From Ruminiclostridium papyrosolvens C7 (GTDB taxonomy: Bacteria > Bacillota > Clostridia > Acetivibrionales > DSM-1351), in NCBI RefSeq assembly GCF_000421965.1, contig NZ_ATAY01000014.1, positions 1 through 64,000 of the forward strand: 64,000 nt of DNA, in the 5' to 3' direction. Shown in pieces: positions 44,925 through 54,549 of the stretch; within the stretch, counting starts at the first letter, position 1, and each line of letters begins with the position of its first letter. Made by a program: the position numbers and the translations under genes. A model generated the notes under the pieces. That model made no database searches and was not told where the DNA came from. It was given only the letters and a program-made list of their open reading frames with translations.

Positions 44925-45160
44925 TAATTACTTATTAAAGTTATGAAGCGGAGTAGTAAAAGAAAATTTAGTCATTAAAGAGAGCTGTATACTTGGTGAA
45001 ATTGCAGTTGACTACCTTCTTTGAACTCGCCGTGGAGCTGCTGATATAAAATTCAGCCGTAGGTCTTTCGTTACAGGACTTTTGAGTGAGCCTCCAGGGC
45101 TAACAAGAGTGGTACCGCGGATTAACCCGTCTCTTTTATTAAGAGACGGGTTTTTATAAG
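44925..45160 (+). promoter_or_regulatory. T-box riboswitch leader of leuS
   Basis: Stem I contains the AGTA S-turn element (near 44949), AAAGAGAG, and the specifier TTTGAACTCGCC, giving CTC (Leu) at 45026-45028. The T-box core AGAGTGGTACCGCGG is at 45106-45120. The terminator stem AACCCGTCTCTT/AAGAGACGGGTT (45124-45152) with TTTTT follows. Uncharged tRNA-Leu should prevent termination. The promoter upstream was not resolved. Confidence 0.93.
45124..45157 (+). terminator. regulated terminator of the leuS T-box
   Basis: Twelve-base stem with a five-base loop followed by a T-run, competing with the T-box antiterminator. Confidence 0.85.
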
Positions 45161-45201
45161 TTATTGATATTAATATTAAATAAAATAAAGGAGTTGATTA
45201 A

Positions 45202-47646
45202 ATGCCATACTCAGCAGATATAGATAGAAAGTGGCAAAAAAAGTGGGAAGAAACAGATATCTACAAGTTCAATCCCGAAAACACCGACAAGAAGCTATAC
45301 TGTCTGGAGATGTTCTCATACCCATCAGGTGCTAACCTTCATGTAGGACATTGGTACAATTACGGTTTGACTGATTCCTGGGCCAGAATGAAAAGAATGC
45401 AAGGATATAATGTTTTCCATCCAATGGGATTTGATGCTTTCGGACTTCCCGCAGAGAATTATGCAATAAAGACAGGTATTCATCCGCAAGACTCCACTCT
45501 GAAAAATATAGAGACAATGGAAGGCCAGCTCAAGGAAATGGGCGCTACCTTTGATTGGGATTATGAAATAAAAACCTGTATGCCCGACTATTACAAATGG
45601 ACGCAGTGGCTGTTCCTTCAGTTATATAAGTCCGGTCTTGCCTATAGAAAAAATGCACCTGTTAACTGGTGCCCCAAATGCAACACTGTTCTTGCAAATG
45701 AGCAGGTTATTGACGGGTGTTGTGAAAGGTGTGATACAGAAGTAACAAAGCGTGACCTTACTCAGTGGTTCTTTAAGATAACCTCATACGCTCAGGAGCT
45801 TCTGGACAAGCTGGATACTATTGACTGGCCTGAAAAAACAAAAAAGATACAGACAAACTGGATAGGACGTTCAGAAGGTGCTGAAATAGCCTTTAAAGTT
45901 GCCGACACAGATATTGAGTTTCAGGTATTTACAACAAGAGCTGATACCCTTTATGGTGTAACATATGTTGTACTGGCTCCTGAAAATTCAATAGTTGAGA
46001 AAATAACAAAACCTGAATATGCAGAGGCAGTTGAAAAGTATAAAAACGATACCAAAAAGCAGACTGAAATAGAAAGACTTTCAACAACAAAAGAAAAGAC
46101 AGGTGTATTCACGGGAAGTTATGCCATTCACCCAATAACAGGAGAAAAAGTACCTGTATGGATTGCGGACTACGTTCTTGCAAGCTATGGAACAGGTTGT
46201 GTAATGGCTGTTCCGTCCCATGATGAACGTGACTTTGAATTTGCAAAGAAATATAATTTGCCTATCAAGAGGGTTATAAAAAGTGCTGATGGTTCAAATG
46301 ACGAGCTTCCGTACTGTGAATACGGTGTTCTGGTTAATAGTGCCGAATTTGACGGTGTCCCTTCTGCTGAGGCAAGAACCGCTATAATAAAGAAGCTGGA
46401 AGCTGACGGCAAAGGAAGTTTGAAGATAAACTACAGACTGAGAGACTGGCTTGTTTCAAGACAAAGGTACTGGGGTGCCCCTATTCCTGTAGTTTACTGC
46501 GAGCACTGCGGCGAGGTAGCAGTCCCCGAAGAACAACTGCCTGTTGCTCTTCCTTACAACGTTGAGTTTAAGCCGGACGGAGAATCCCCTCTAAAAAAGA
46601 GTGAGGAATTCATGAATACCGTTTGTCCGAAATGTGGTGCTCCGGCTAAGAGGGACCCTGATACACTGGATACATTTGTTTGCTCGTCATGGTACTATCT
46701 CAGATATCCTGACAGCCGGAACAATGATAAGCCATTCGACACCGAGTGGATAAACAAGATGCTTCCCGTTGACAAATATGTCGGCGGCGCTGAACATGCT
46801 GCAATGCATCTGCTTTATGCGAGATTTATAACCAAAGCACTGAGAGATTTGGGCTTCCTCAATTTTGACGAACCGTTCCTGTCACTTGTACACCAGGGTA
46901 CAATACTTGGCCCGGATGGGAATAGAATGAGTAAATCCAGAGGAAATACCATTTCTCCTGATGATTACGTGAGAAAGTACGGTTCCGATATATTCAGGAT
47001 GTACCTTGGCTTCGGCTTCAATTATGTTGACGGCGGGCCATGGAGCGATGACGGAATAAAAGCTATTTCAAGATTTGCAAGCAGAATAGAAAGGCTTGTT
47101 GAAAGTCTTGCAGAGCAAAAGGCAAAGGCGTCCAGAACTGATATGGACAAGGATGACAAGGAACTGAACTATGTTCGTCATACGGCTATTAAAGGAGCCA
47201 CTCAGGATACTGACAGATTCCAGTTCAACACTGCAATGTCACGTTGCATGGAACTGGTAAATGCTCTTTACAAGTATGATGCAGAGGTTAAAGTTAAGAA
47301 TATACAACTATTTGAGGATACAATTAAGGACTTAGTAAAGCTTGTTTCTCCTTTTGCACCACACTTTGCTGAGGAAATGTGGGAACAGCTAGGCTATGAA
47401 TATTCTATATTCCATCAGAATTGGCCTGAATTTGACGAAAATGCATTAGTTAAAGACACTATAGAGCTGGCAGTCCAGATTAATGGTACTGTCAGGGGTA
47501 AAATAGAAGTTGCTGCTGACGCTGACAACAGTGAAGCAGAAGCTGTTGCTTTAGCTGATGAAAAAATAAAGCCATTCTTGGATGGAAAAGAGATAAAGAA
47601 AGTAATAGTAGTAAAGGGAAGGCTTGTTAATATAGTTGCAAAATAA
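45202..47646 (+). CDS. leuS: leucyl-tRNA synthetase
   Basis: 814 residues, class Ia synthetase charging tRNA-Leu. The HIGH-equivalent motif is in [15 protein letters not shown] near 40-55 and the KMSKS-equivalent in [15 protein letters not shown] near 575. The CP1 editing domain (about 220-420) and zinc-type cysteines (CPKCN...CCERCD) are present. GGAG lies 9 bases before the ATG. Under T-box control. Confidence 0.97.
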   Translation: MPYSADIDRKWQKKWEETDIYKFNPENTDKKLYCLEMFSYPSGANLHVGHWYNYGLTDSWARMKRMQGYNVFHPMGFDAFGLPAENYAIKTGIHPQDSTLKNIETMEGQLKEMGATFDWDYEIKTCMPDYYKWTQWLFLQLYKSGLAYRKNAPVNWCPKCNTVLANEQVIDGCCERCDTEVTKRDLTQWFFKITSYAQELLDKLDTIDWPEKTKKIQTNWIGRSEGAEIAFKVADTDIEFQVFTTRADTLYGVTYVVLAPENSIVEKITKPEYAEAVEKYKNDTKKQTEIERLSTTKEKTGVFTGSYAIHPITGEKVPVWIADYVLASYGTGCVMAVPSHDERDFEFAKKYNLPIKRVIKSADGSNDELPYCEYGVLVNSAEFDGVPSAEARTAIIKKLEADGKGSLKINYRLRDWLVSRQRYWGAPIPVVYCEHCGEVAVPEEQLPVALPYNVEFKPDGESPLKKSEEFMNTVCPKCGAPAKRDPDTLDTFVCSSWYYLRYPDSRNNDKPFDTEWINKMLPVDKYVGGAEHAAMHLLYARFITKALRDLGFLNFDEPFLSLVHQGTILGPDGNRMSKSRGNTISPDDYVRKYGSDIFRMYLGFGFNYVDGGPWSDDGIKAISRFASRIERLVESLAEQKAKASRTDMDKDDKELNYVRHTAIKGATQDTDRFQFNTAMSRCMELVNALYKYDAEVKVKNIQLFEDTIKDLVKLVSPFAPHFAEEMWEQLGYEYSIFHQNWPEFDENALVKDTIELAVQINGTVRGKIEVAADADNSEAEAVALADEKIKPFLDGKEIKKVIVVKGRLVNIVAK

Positions 47647-47672
47647 GCTTATAGTTTTATAGAAATATATAA

Positions 47673-47705
47673 AAAGGGACAATCTTACAGGGATTGTCTC
47701 TTTTT
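47673..47705 (+). terminator. terminator after leuS
   Basis: GGGACAATC (47676-47684) pairs with GATTGTCTC (47692-47700) and is followed by TTTTT. Confidence 0.85.
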
Positions 47706-47785
47706 GTATATTTTTCACAATTATTGTAATTTCATATCGTAATATGCTAATATTAAATTGCACATTCGTCAATGGAGACATTTTT

Positions 47786-48352
47786 ATGAATATAACTTTT
47801 TATAGAAAGCTTGCATACAAAGTGGCTGATGTTATCACAAGAAATCAACAGTACTCGGAAGCAGAGATTAAAAACATTCGTTACGGGCTGGTATGTATCT
47901 TTTCGGATTTGTATAAAACTATTCTATATTTACTTATTTTTACCGTGCTTTCACTAACGAAAGAATTTCTATGTGCTTTTCTTGCCTTCCTTCTGCTTCG
48001 TCCCTTTCTTGGCGGTTACCATTTTAAAAATGAGATTGTATGTATTATAATGTCGTTTATAACAATGGTTATAGCTATATTTGTAGGTAAAACAGTTATA
48101 ATTCCCTACTATATACAATTAACTCTTATTGTATTTCTTCCAATCCTCGGTTTTTTAATTGCACCCGTCAAAGAAAGTCAAGGCCAAGAGGGCCGAAAGA
48201 AAACAAGAACTGCTGCAGTAGTAATGAGTATTTTACTTCTACTGTCAGACTTTTTCTTTATGACATCTAGTATAATTACCTGGTCTGTAATAGAAGTTTA
48301 TTCATTATCTGTATATCAACTACTAATTAGCAAATATAAGTATAAATTGTAA
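47786..48352 (+). CDS. agrB: AgrB-family peptide-processing membrane protease
   Basis: 188 residues with about five to six membrane segments. The catalytic His79 and Cys86 of AgrB are present in LGGYHFKNEIVC with the usual six-residue spacing. It should cleave the C terminus of the AgrD precursor and cyclise it at the membrane. Start at ATG 47786 with GGAGA 8 bases upstream. It is followed by a short agrD frame and an agrC-like kinase. Confidence 0.92.
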   Translation: MNITFYRKLAYKVADVITRNQQYSEAEIKNIRYGLVCIFSDLYKTILYLLIFTVLSLTKEFLCAFLAFLLLRPFLGGYHFKNEIVCIIMSFITMVIAIFVGKTVIIPYYIQLTLIVFLPILGFLIAPVKESQGQEGRKKTRTAAVVMSILLLLSDFFFMTSSIITWSVIEVYSLSVYQLLISKYKYKL

Positions 48353-48370
48353 TATTTTTTGTAAAATATA

Positions 48371-48397
48371 TTGACTTTTTCTGTAGAATGTTAGAAT
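48371..48397 (+). promoter_or_regulatory. possible separate promoter for agrD
   Basis: TTGACT (48371-48376) and TAGAAT (48392-48397), but with a short 15-base spacer. It lies in the 84-base gap between agrB and agrD and could raise precursor expression above that of the protease. Confidence 0.35.
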
Positions 48398-48436
48398 ATT
48401 AAGTTGAGAATTAAATTTTTTTAAGGAGTGATTCTG

Positions 48437-48544
48437 ATGAAAAAAAATTTATTAAGATCAATTGGGAAAGTTTCATTATTAGCAACAGGCTTGATTACTG
48501 GGGCAGCTTCTAAAATATTATGGTTGTATCAACCGGAAAATTAA
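48437..48544 (+). CDS. agrD: AgrD-type autoinducing peptide precursor, cysteine-free
   Basis: A 35-residue peptide with AAGGAG 8 bases before the ATG, directly after agrB. The N-terminal part MKKNLLRSIGKVSLLATG is a basic amphipathic leader as in clostridial AgrD proteins. The C terminus AASKILWLYQPEN keeps the Y-x-P-E motif at which AgrB proteins cut or recognise their substrate. No Cys occurs anywhere; the only ring-forming candidate near the cut site is Ser25, which would give a lactone rather than a thiolactone. The acidic tail after PE is nearly absent (one residue). Identification rests on position, leader and Y-x-P-E motif. Confidence 0.85.
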   Translation: MKKNLLRSIGKVSLLATGLITGAASKILWLYQPEN

Positions 48545-48574
48545 TTTAAAATAATCTTAACTTGCTAAAAATTT

Positions 48575-48620
48575 ACTCTAATAGTTAGAGTTCTACTCCA
48601 ATTATTAGAGTTCTGTTTTT
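48575..48620 (+). terminator. weak hairpin/terminator with internal direct repeat after agrD
   Basis: ACTCTAATA (48575-48583) pairs with TATTAGAGT (48604-48612), followed by TCTGTTTTTGTTT, which could terminate agrBD transcripts. The same stretch holds TTAGAGTTCT twice, at 48585-48594 and 48605-48614, exactly 20 bases apart, which could instead be a regulator site upstream of the kinase gene. Confidence 0.5.
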
Positions 48621-48677
48621 GTTTAAGGTTTTTTGTTGTGTTTCGTAATCTTCCTCTGGAAGGGTGTGTAAATAAGG

Positions 48678-50006
48678 GTGTATCTTGCAAATGAATTATT
48701 TTTAACTGTTATAGAGGGCTTGATTTTCATAATAGCCTTTTATCTCCTGTCGGGACAACGGCAATTTATAAGAAAGATTTATACACGGATTGCCTGGTTT
48801 GTAACGATTTATACAATATATACATACTGGATTACCAAGTTTTTGCCGTCAGGGCTGCATTCACTTTTAATAGCATCCCTTACATGTTTTATACTTAATT
48901 ATATACTTAACGGAACTCTTTTTAAAAGTGTAGTCAAAGTTCTTATTATTTTTTTAGGAATGGCGATTATAGAAAGTCTTATCGGCTTGGCATGCATGAG
49001 TGTTACAGGCAAACCAATGTCAGTACTTATTGACAATAATGTATTACTGGCGGTTTTAGGTATTATAGCAAAGCTGATTGAAAGTACTATTGTATTTGTA
49101 TTATATAAGTCTCACAATGGGTTTTCCTGGTTAAAAGACGGAAATCCATATCAGTCTCGGTACAAGCAGACTCTTATTATGATTTTTGCTGTACTGTTCT
49201 TTCTGGTAGGAACAAATATTTATATTTCCAAAGACCCTCAAAATCTACTTCTGTATAATATTTTTACCTTTGTTATATATATCGTTTTGATTATTGCAAT
49301 GCTTTCGGCCTTTAGGGAAGGTTCAAAGCTTGAGATTCTACAATATGCAAATGAACTAAAAAAAGAAAATGTTTATCAGTTGATTTCCTTTAACGAAATG
49401 GTGGCTAAAGAAAGACACGAATATAAGAACCATTTAAATACTATATACGGACTTTGTACCTTAAACAGACCTGATTTAAGCGATAAGGTCAAGCAATATA
49501 TAAACAATTATGCGAATAATAGCGAGACCATGAATATAAATGTATGTTCAGGCAACGACTTTGTTGACGCTATTATCAGTGTAAAATATAATAATGCTCT
49601 AAAGAAAGATGTAGAAGTTCTTGTTGACTTTGAAGAACCCTTATCAAGTGCAGTAATAGATGAGGATACCGCTGTTACTGTTATATCTAATATAATAGAT
49701 AATGCCTATGAATCTATCTTAGGGATAGACAAGGAAAAAAAGTTTATACGTCTTGAAACATATATCGAGAATGATAATTACTATATGTCTATTTCCAACA
49801 ACGGCCCTATGATTCCCGAAGCAATTATTAAGAAAATTTTCAGTGCAGGCTATTCTACCAAAGACAATGCTTCTAAAAAACGGGGTTTCGGACTTAGCAT
49901 CGTACAAGCACAGATAGATAAATGCGGGGGCAGTATCGAGATTAACAGCGACGAAGAACTCACAGAATTCCTGATAACTCTTAAAGTAAATAGTCAGGCA
50001 AGCTAA
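48678..50006 (+). CDS. agrC: AgrC-like GHKL sensor histidine kinase
   Basis: 442 residues. Residues 1-215 hold about six membrane helices forming the peptide sensor. The phosphoacceptor His247 lies in RHEYKNHLNTIYGL, the form found in AgrC/ComD-type kinases. The GHKL ATP-binding domain has VISNIIDNAYES (N box) and KKRGFGLSIVQ (G box). The start appears to be GTG at 48678 with a poorly placed GGAAGGG. No LytTR response regulator gene follows; the next gene is a SNF2 helicase. Confidence 0.88.
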   Translation: MYLANELFLTVIEGLIFIIAFYLLSGQRQFIRKIYTRIAWFVTIYTIYTYWITKFLPSGLHSLLIASLTCFILNYILNGTLFKSVVKVLIIFLGMAIIESLIGLACMSVTGKPMSVLIDNNVLLAVLGIIAKLIESTIVFVLYKSHNGFSWLKDGNPYQSRYKQTLIMIFAVLFFLVGTNIYISKDPQNLLLYNIFTFVIYIVLIIAMLSAFREGSKLEILQYANELKKENVYQLISFNEMVAKERHEYKNHLNTIYGLCTLNRPDLSDKVKQYINNYANNSETMNINVCSGNDFVDAIISVKYNNALKKDVEVLVDFEEPLSSAVIDEDTAVTVISNIIDNAYESILGIDKEKKFIRLETYIENDNYYMSISNNGPMIPEAIIKKIFSAGYSTKDNASKKRGFGLSIVQAQIDKCGGSIEINSDEELTEFLITLKVNSQAS

Positions 50007-50093
50007 CGACTTATTTATGTAAAAACTACACATTCTTCTTCAAATTGGTTATAATAATATGATAGCTTATTTTATTATACTTTGGAGAAAATG

Positions 50094-53000
50094 ATGTTTA
50101 AAATTTCTAAAGACACTATTTATTATTTGTCTACGCCCATGAGATACAAGAAGGGCATGGATTATTTCAGGGATAAGCGTATCAAATCCTTGTCCTTTAA
50201 TCAAGAAATGCTGTTGTTTGACGCAACAGTTTTGGGAACGCACCCGTACAATGTACAGGTGCGGTTTGCCAAGTCCGGGGATCTCACTGATTTTTCATGT
50301 ACCTGTTCGGATTGTGAAAAGACAGGAAAAGGGTGCAAGCACATTGCCGCGGTTCTTTTCTTAATTAAGGAAAAGGATGAGCAGGGTTTTTTTAATTCTT
50401 CTGTTCAAAAGAAAGCAGCAAAAGATATTTTTCAATTTTTTTCAGATAAAGGCCCAGGTGTAAAGCTCCCCATTAATGTTGAATTTAATCTTGAATTTAT
50501 TAGTAGAAGGTTCTCAATTCCAAAAAGAGGGCCTATTGCCTCGCTATCTCTTCGTATAGGTACTGACAGACTTTATGTGGTCAGAAATATACGTCAGATG
50601 TTGGAAAGCCTTAAAACCGGTAATGAGATTGTCTTTGGGAAAGGCTTTACCTTTGACCCTGTAATATATGACTTTAAGGAAAATGACAAGCCTGTTATTT
50701 CATATCTTCAGGAAATATGGCAGAACGAGAATCTATTACATTATTTTACAGGCGAATTGAGTAAGTACAGTACCTTTATAGATAAAGATGTTTTCCTCTC
50801 TGAAGCATCTCTTAAAAGGCTTCTTCAGCTTTTACACGATACCCCTTTTAATGTAATAAACAATAACATAAAAATTCAAAATGTTTTAATACAAAATGAG
50901 GATATACCTTTAGAATTCACATTGACGGGAAATGCCTCGTCCATAGATTTGAATATAGACACTAAATTGCCTCTTTACCAGATAACCTCTGACTTTGAAT
51001 ATTTTTTATATGGTGAAACTATATACAGGGTATCAGCGGCCCAACGCGAATACTTTAAACCTTTTTTTACCTATATGCAGCAGGAGAATGTTAATCGAAT
51101 AACCTTCATAGAAAAGGATAAGGAACGGTTCTTTTCAGAGGTACTTCCTTATGTTGAAAAAACCGGGCGGGTATACATAGATGAAAATGTTCAGGACATG
51201 GTACAGAGAGTGGACTTCGAGCCTGAAATTTATCTGGACAAATTCGAAGATATAATAACTGCTGATGTTAAATTTAAATATGGTGATCGTATAATCAATC
51301 CTTTCTCTGCCTTTGGAGACCAGGTCTCTATGGGTAAAATTCTCGTACGGGACATGGAAAAAGAGGGTCTCATTGTTGACATATTGGGTGAAAGCGATTT
51401 TAAGGTTAACGGCAACAGAATATATCTGGATGAGGAAGAAAAGATATTTGATTTTGTAAATACAATTGTTCCTAAACTACAGGAATATACGCAGATTTTC
51501 TATTCCGACAACTTTAAAGCAATGACCATAAAGAGGCTTCCCTCCTTTTCAGGATTTTTGAGGCTGAATACACTGAACAATTTTCTTGAATTCAGCTTTG
51601 ATATGGAAGGTGTAGGCCGTGATGAGCTATCATCTATATTTCAGAACGTAAGAGAAAAGAAGAAATATTTCCGCTTGAAAAACGGCGCATTTCTTCCTCT
51701 TGATTCAGAGGGACTTTTAACTATGTCTGAAATAATCGAGCAACTTGAGCTGACAATGGATGATTTAGATAGTGAGCTGGTCCAGCTCCCTATGTACAGA
51801 GCTTTTTTTATAGATGGTATGTTGAAAGAAACCGGAATGAAGTTCTTTGAACGCAATAAGGCCTTTAAAGATTTAGTTCATGATATTCACGAACCTTCCG
51901 AGACTGAATTTCAAATTCCCGAAACCCTTAAAGGAACTCTAAGGAATTATCAAAAGCTTGGATTTAAGTGGCTTAAAACTCTGTCAACATATGGTCTTGG
52001 AGGAATTCTCGCTGATGATATGGGTTTGGGAAAAACCTTGCAGGTTATTACTCTGCTCCTGTACGATAAAAATGTTTCAGGCCCCGCAACATCTATTGTA
52101 GTTGTTCCTACCTCCCTTATTTACAACTGGTGTTCGGAAGTTGACAAATTTGCACCGGATTTAAAGATAACTGCTGTGGTCGGAAACAAAGCAGAACGTG
52201 AGGAACTAATAAAGACTGGTGTCAACTCGGATGTAATAGTCACCTCTTATGCCCTTATCAGACGTGATATTGACAACTACAAAGATTATATGTTCAGATA
52301 TTGCATACTTGATGAAGCTCAACATATTAAAAACCCCGGATCCCAGGCAGCTAAAGCCGTAAAACAGCTCGTATCCCAGCACAGGTTCGCACTTACAGGA
52401 ACGCCTATGGAAAATAATCTTACGGAGCTGTGGTCAGTTTTTGACTTTATTTTACCCGGATATTTACGGTCACACGGAAAATTTGTTGAAAAGTTTGAAT
52501 CGCCGATTTCAAAAGGAGACAGTACCGCTCTAACCTCCCTGAGCAAACAATTAAAACCTTTTATACTCAGAAGGCTAAAGCAGGACGTTCTCAAGGAACT
52601 ACCAGAAAAAATTGAGCATATTATTAAAGCAGACCTTACTGAGGAACAGAAAAAGCTTTATGTTGCTTACTTGGAGCAAGCTAAAGGAGATATTTTCAAG
52701 GAAATAAACCAAAATGGCTATGAACGGAGTCAAATAAAGATTTTATCGGTTCTTATCCGATTAAGACAGCTCTGCTGTCACCCCTCGCTGTTTGTAGACA
52801 ACTATGAAGGTGACAGCGGTAAGCTACTACTCCTTAAAGAGATAGTAGGAGACTCTCTTACCTCCGGGCACAGAATACTCCTGTTCTCGCAGTTTACATC
52901 AATGTTGGCAATTATAAGGCAGTGGCTGCAGGAGGATGAAATAGACTATTTATACCTTGATGGGTCAACTCCCGCTGACGAAAGAATGAAAATGGTTAAA

Positions 53001-53327
53001 AACTTTAACAACGGTCAGGGTAAGATTTTCCTTCTGTCCCTTAAATCAGGAGGAACCGGCTTGAATCTGACAGGTGCTGATACGGTTATTCACTATGACC
53101 CTTGGTGGAACCCGGCTGTAGAAGATCAGGCAACCGACCGCGCATACCGTATAGGCCAGCTAAAAACCGTCCATGTAATGAAGCTGGTTACACACGGCAC
53201 AATAGAGGAAAAAATATTACGCCTTAAGGATAGGAAAAAGCAGTTGGTTGATGCGGTTATCCAATCCGGGGAAACCCTTATTACCAAGATGAGTAAAGAA
53301 GAGTTGACGGAACTTTTCGAGTTATAA
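50094..53327 (+). CDS. SWIM-domain SNF2-family helicase
   Basis: 1077 residues. A SWIM zinc finger (CTCSDCEKTGKGCKHIAA) lies near residues 70-90. A long middle region of unknown fold follows, then the SNF2 ATPase: LADDMGLGKT (Walker A), LDEAQH (DEAH-like Walker B), LTGTPMENN. The helicase C domain ends with the LSLKSGGTGLNLTGAD and DRAYRIGQ motifs. It belongs to the bacterial SNF2 group (SNF2_assoc/RapA-like) with a presumed role in nucleic-acid remodelling. Start at ATG 50094, six bases after GGAG. It stands alone. Confidence 0.9.
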   Translation: MFKISKDTIYYLSTPMRYKKGMDYFRDKRIKSLSFNQEMLLFDATVLGTHPYNVQVRFAKSGDLTDFSCTCSDCEKTGKGCKHIAAVLFLIKEKDEQGFFNSSVQKKAAKDIFQFFSDKGPGVKLPINVEFNLEFISRRFSIPKRGPIASLSLRIGTDRLYVVRNIRQMLESLKTGNEIVFGKGFTFDPVIYDFKENDKPVISYLQEIWQNENLLHYFTGELSKYSTFIDKDVFLSEASLKRLLQLLHDTPFNVINNNIKIQNVLIQNEDIPLEFTLTGNASSIDLNIDTKLPLYQITSDFEYFLYGETIYRVSAAQREYFKPFFTYMQQENVNRITFIEKDKERFFSEVLPYVEKTGRVYIDENVQDMVQRVDFEPEIYLDKFEDIITADVKFKYGDRIINPFSAFGDQVSMGKILVRDMEKEGLIVDILGESDFKVNGNRIYLDEEEKIFDFVNTIVPKLQEYTQIFYSDNFKAMTIKRLPSFSGFLRLNTLNNFLEFSFDMEGVGRDELSSIFQNVREKKKYFRLKNGAFLPLDSEGLLTMSEIIEQLELTMDDLDSELVQLPMYRAFFIDGMLKETGMKFFERNKAFKDLVHDIHEPSETEFQIPETLKGTLRNYQKLGFKWLKTLSTYGLGGILADDMGLGKTLQVITLLLYDKNVSGPATSIVVVPTSLIYNWCSEVDKFAPDLKITAVVGNKAEREELIKTGVNSDVIVTSYALIRRDIDNYKDYMFRYCILDEAQHIKNPGSQAAKAVKQLVSQHRFALTGTPMENNLTELWSVFDFILPGYLRSHGKFVEKFESPISKGDSTALTSLSKQLKPFILRRLKQDVLKELPEKIEHIIKADLTEEQKKLYVAYLEQAKGDIFKEINQNGYERSQIKILSVLIRLRQLCCHPSLFVDNYEGDSGKLLLLKEIVGDSLTSGHRILLFSQFTSMLAIIRQWLQEDEIDYLYLDGSTPADERMKMVKNFNNGQGKIFLLSLKSGGTGLNLTGADTVIHYDPWWNPAVEDQATDRAYRIGQLKTVHVMKLVTHGTIEEKILRLKDRKKQLVDAVIQSGETLITKMSKEELTELFEL

Positions 53328-53331
53328 TAAC

Positions 53332-53364
53332 AAAACCAGAGGCAAATTAAAACCTCTGGTTTTG
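53332..53364. terminator. bidirectional terminator between the convergent helicase and M29 genes
   Basis: AAAACCAGAGG (53332-53342) pairs perfectly with CCTCTGGTTTT (53353-53363). Confidence 0.88.
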
Positions 53365-53391
53365 CTATATTTCTATATAAACATACTTTTT

Positions 53392-54507
53392 CTATTTCAA
53401 ATTATCAGGATTTAATGCTTGAAGCTCGTCTGGTACAAAAAGTCCATCTTTTCTTATGAGCTTATCATCAAACCATATTTCTCCCCCGCCATATTCAGGC
53501 CTTTGGATAAACACAAGATCCCAGTGGATTGAGGACTTATTCCCATTTGGACACTCGTCATAACAGCTTCCGGGTGTAAAGTGTATACTTCCTCTTATCT
53601 TTTCGTCAAAGAGAGTATCCTTCATTGGAGTTTCAATGAAAGGATTAACACCTATTGCAAACTCTCCTACATATCTTGCTGCTTCGTCAGTGTCAAAAAT
53701 TTCATTAATACGCTCGGTTTCGTTCGCTGTAGCTTTAATAATCTTTCCATCCTTAAATTCGAGGCGGATATTCTCAAAAGTTACGCCTTGATATACCGCA
53801 GGACAGTTGTAGCTTATTACACCATTTACCGAATCTTTTATCGGTGCAGTAAATACTTCTCCGTCAGGAATGTTCATTTTACCGTCACACTTTATTGCAG
53901 GCAATCCTTTTATTGAGAATGTCAAATCTGTCCCTTTACCTGTAATTCTTACCTTGTCGGTAGCTTCCATCAATTTTACAAGTGGGTCCATAGCTTTTGA
54001 CATTTTTGCATAATCCAGATTGCATACATTAAAGTAAAAATCTTCAAAATATTCAGTTGGAGTGTTGGCAAGCTGCGCCATTGAGTGGGTAGGATACCTC
54101 ATTACACACCATCTTGTGTGTTCTACACGCTGATCTGAATGTACAGGCTTTGAAAACAGTGACATGTATATCTTCATCTTATCAGATGGAACAGAAGCCT
54201 TTTCGCTTACGTTATCCCCTGACCTGATACCAATGTACGCATCCATGTCTTTCATTCTTGCCAATTCATAGCGAGCCATATCTTTCACTTGTTCTTCTGT
54301 ACACTGTTCAAGGAGTACTCTTTCCAATTCCGGATTCTTTATTGTAAGGAATGGAATTGCTCCTACCTTATATGCCTCACGAATTAAGGCTCTTGACAAT
54401 TGAACCTCGTTACCGATATTCTCAATAAGGATTTTCTCCCCCTGTTTTAGTTCACATGAGTAGTTAATCAAATTATGTGCCAGTTTTTCTATACGTGGAT
54501 CGTTCAT
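53392..54507 (-). CDS. M29-family aminopeptidase
   Basis: 371 residues, thermophilic aminopeptidase (AmpS/AmpT) family, a metal-dependent cytosolic exopeptidase. Metal ligands and catalytic positions are in the C-terminal half: NIRLEFKDGKI, the conserved EFAIGVNP, GSIHFTPGSCYDE and SSIHWDLV. Length is slightly below the usual 400. GGAGGTTATAG precedes the ATG. It lies 42 bases downstream of the oligopeptidase gene and probably shares its role in peptide turnover. Confidence 0.9.
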   Translation of the reverse strand: MNDPRIEKLAHNLINYSCELKQGEKILIENIGNEVQLSRALIREAYKVGAIPFLTIKNPELERVLLEQCTEEQVKDMARYELARMKDMDAYIGIRSGDNVSEKASVPSDKMKIYMSLFSKPVHSDQRVEHTRWCVMRYPTHSMAQLANTPTEYFEDFYFNVCNLDYAKMSKAMDPLVKLMEATDKVRITGKGTDLTFSIKGLPAIKCDGKMNIPDGEVFTAPIKDSVNGVISYNCPAVYQGVTFENIRLEFKDGKIIKATANETERINEIFDTDEAARYVGEFAIGVNPFIETPMKDTLFDEKIRGSIHFTPGSCYDECPNGNKSSIHWDLVFIQRPEYGGGEIWFDDKLIRKDGLFVPDELQALNPDNLK

Positions 54508-54549
54508 TACTATAACCTCCGTTTGTTTATTATTATGTTAACTAGTGTA

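Noticed and set aside
48540-48678. A second short peptide gene between agrD and agrC
   Set aside because: No start codon with a ribosome binding site gives a frame of useful length; the stretch is taken up by the hairpin and direct repeats.
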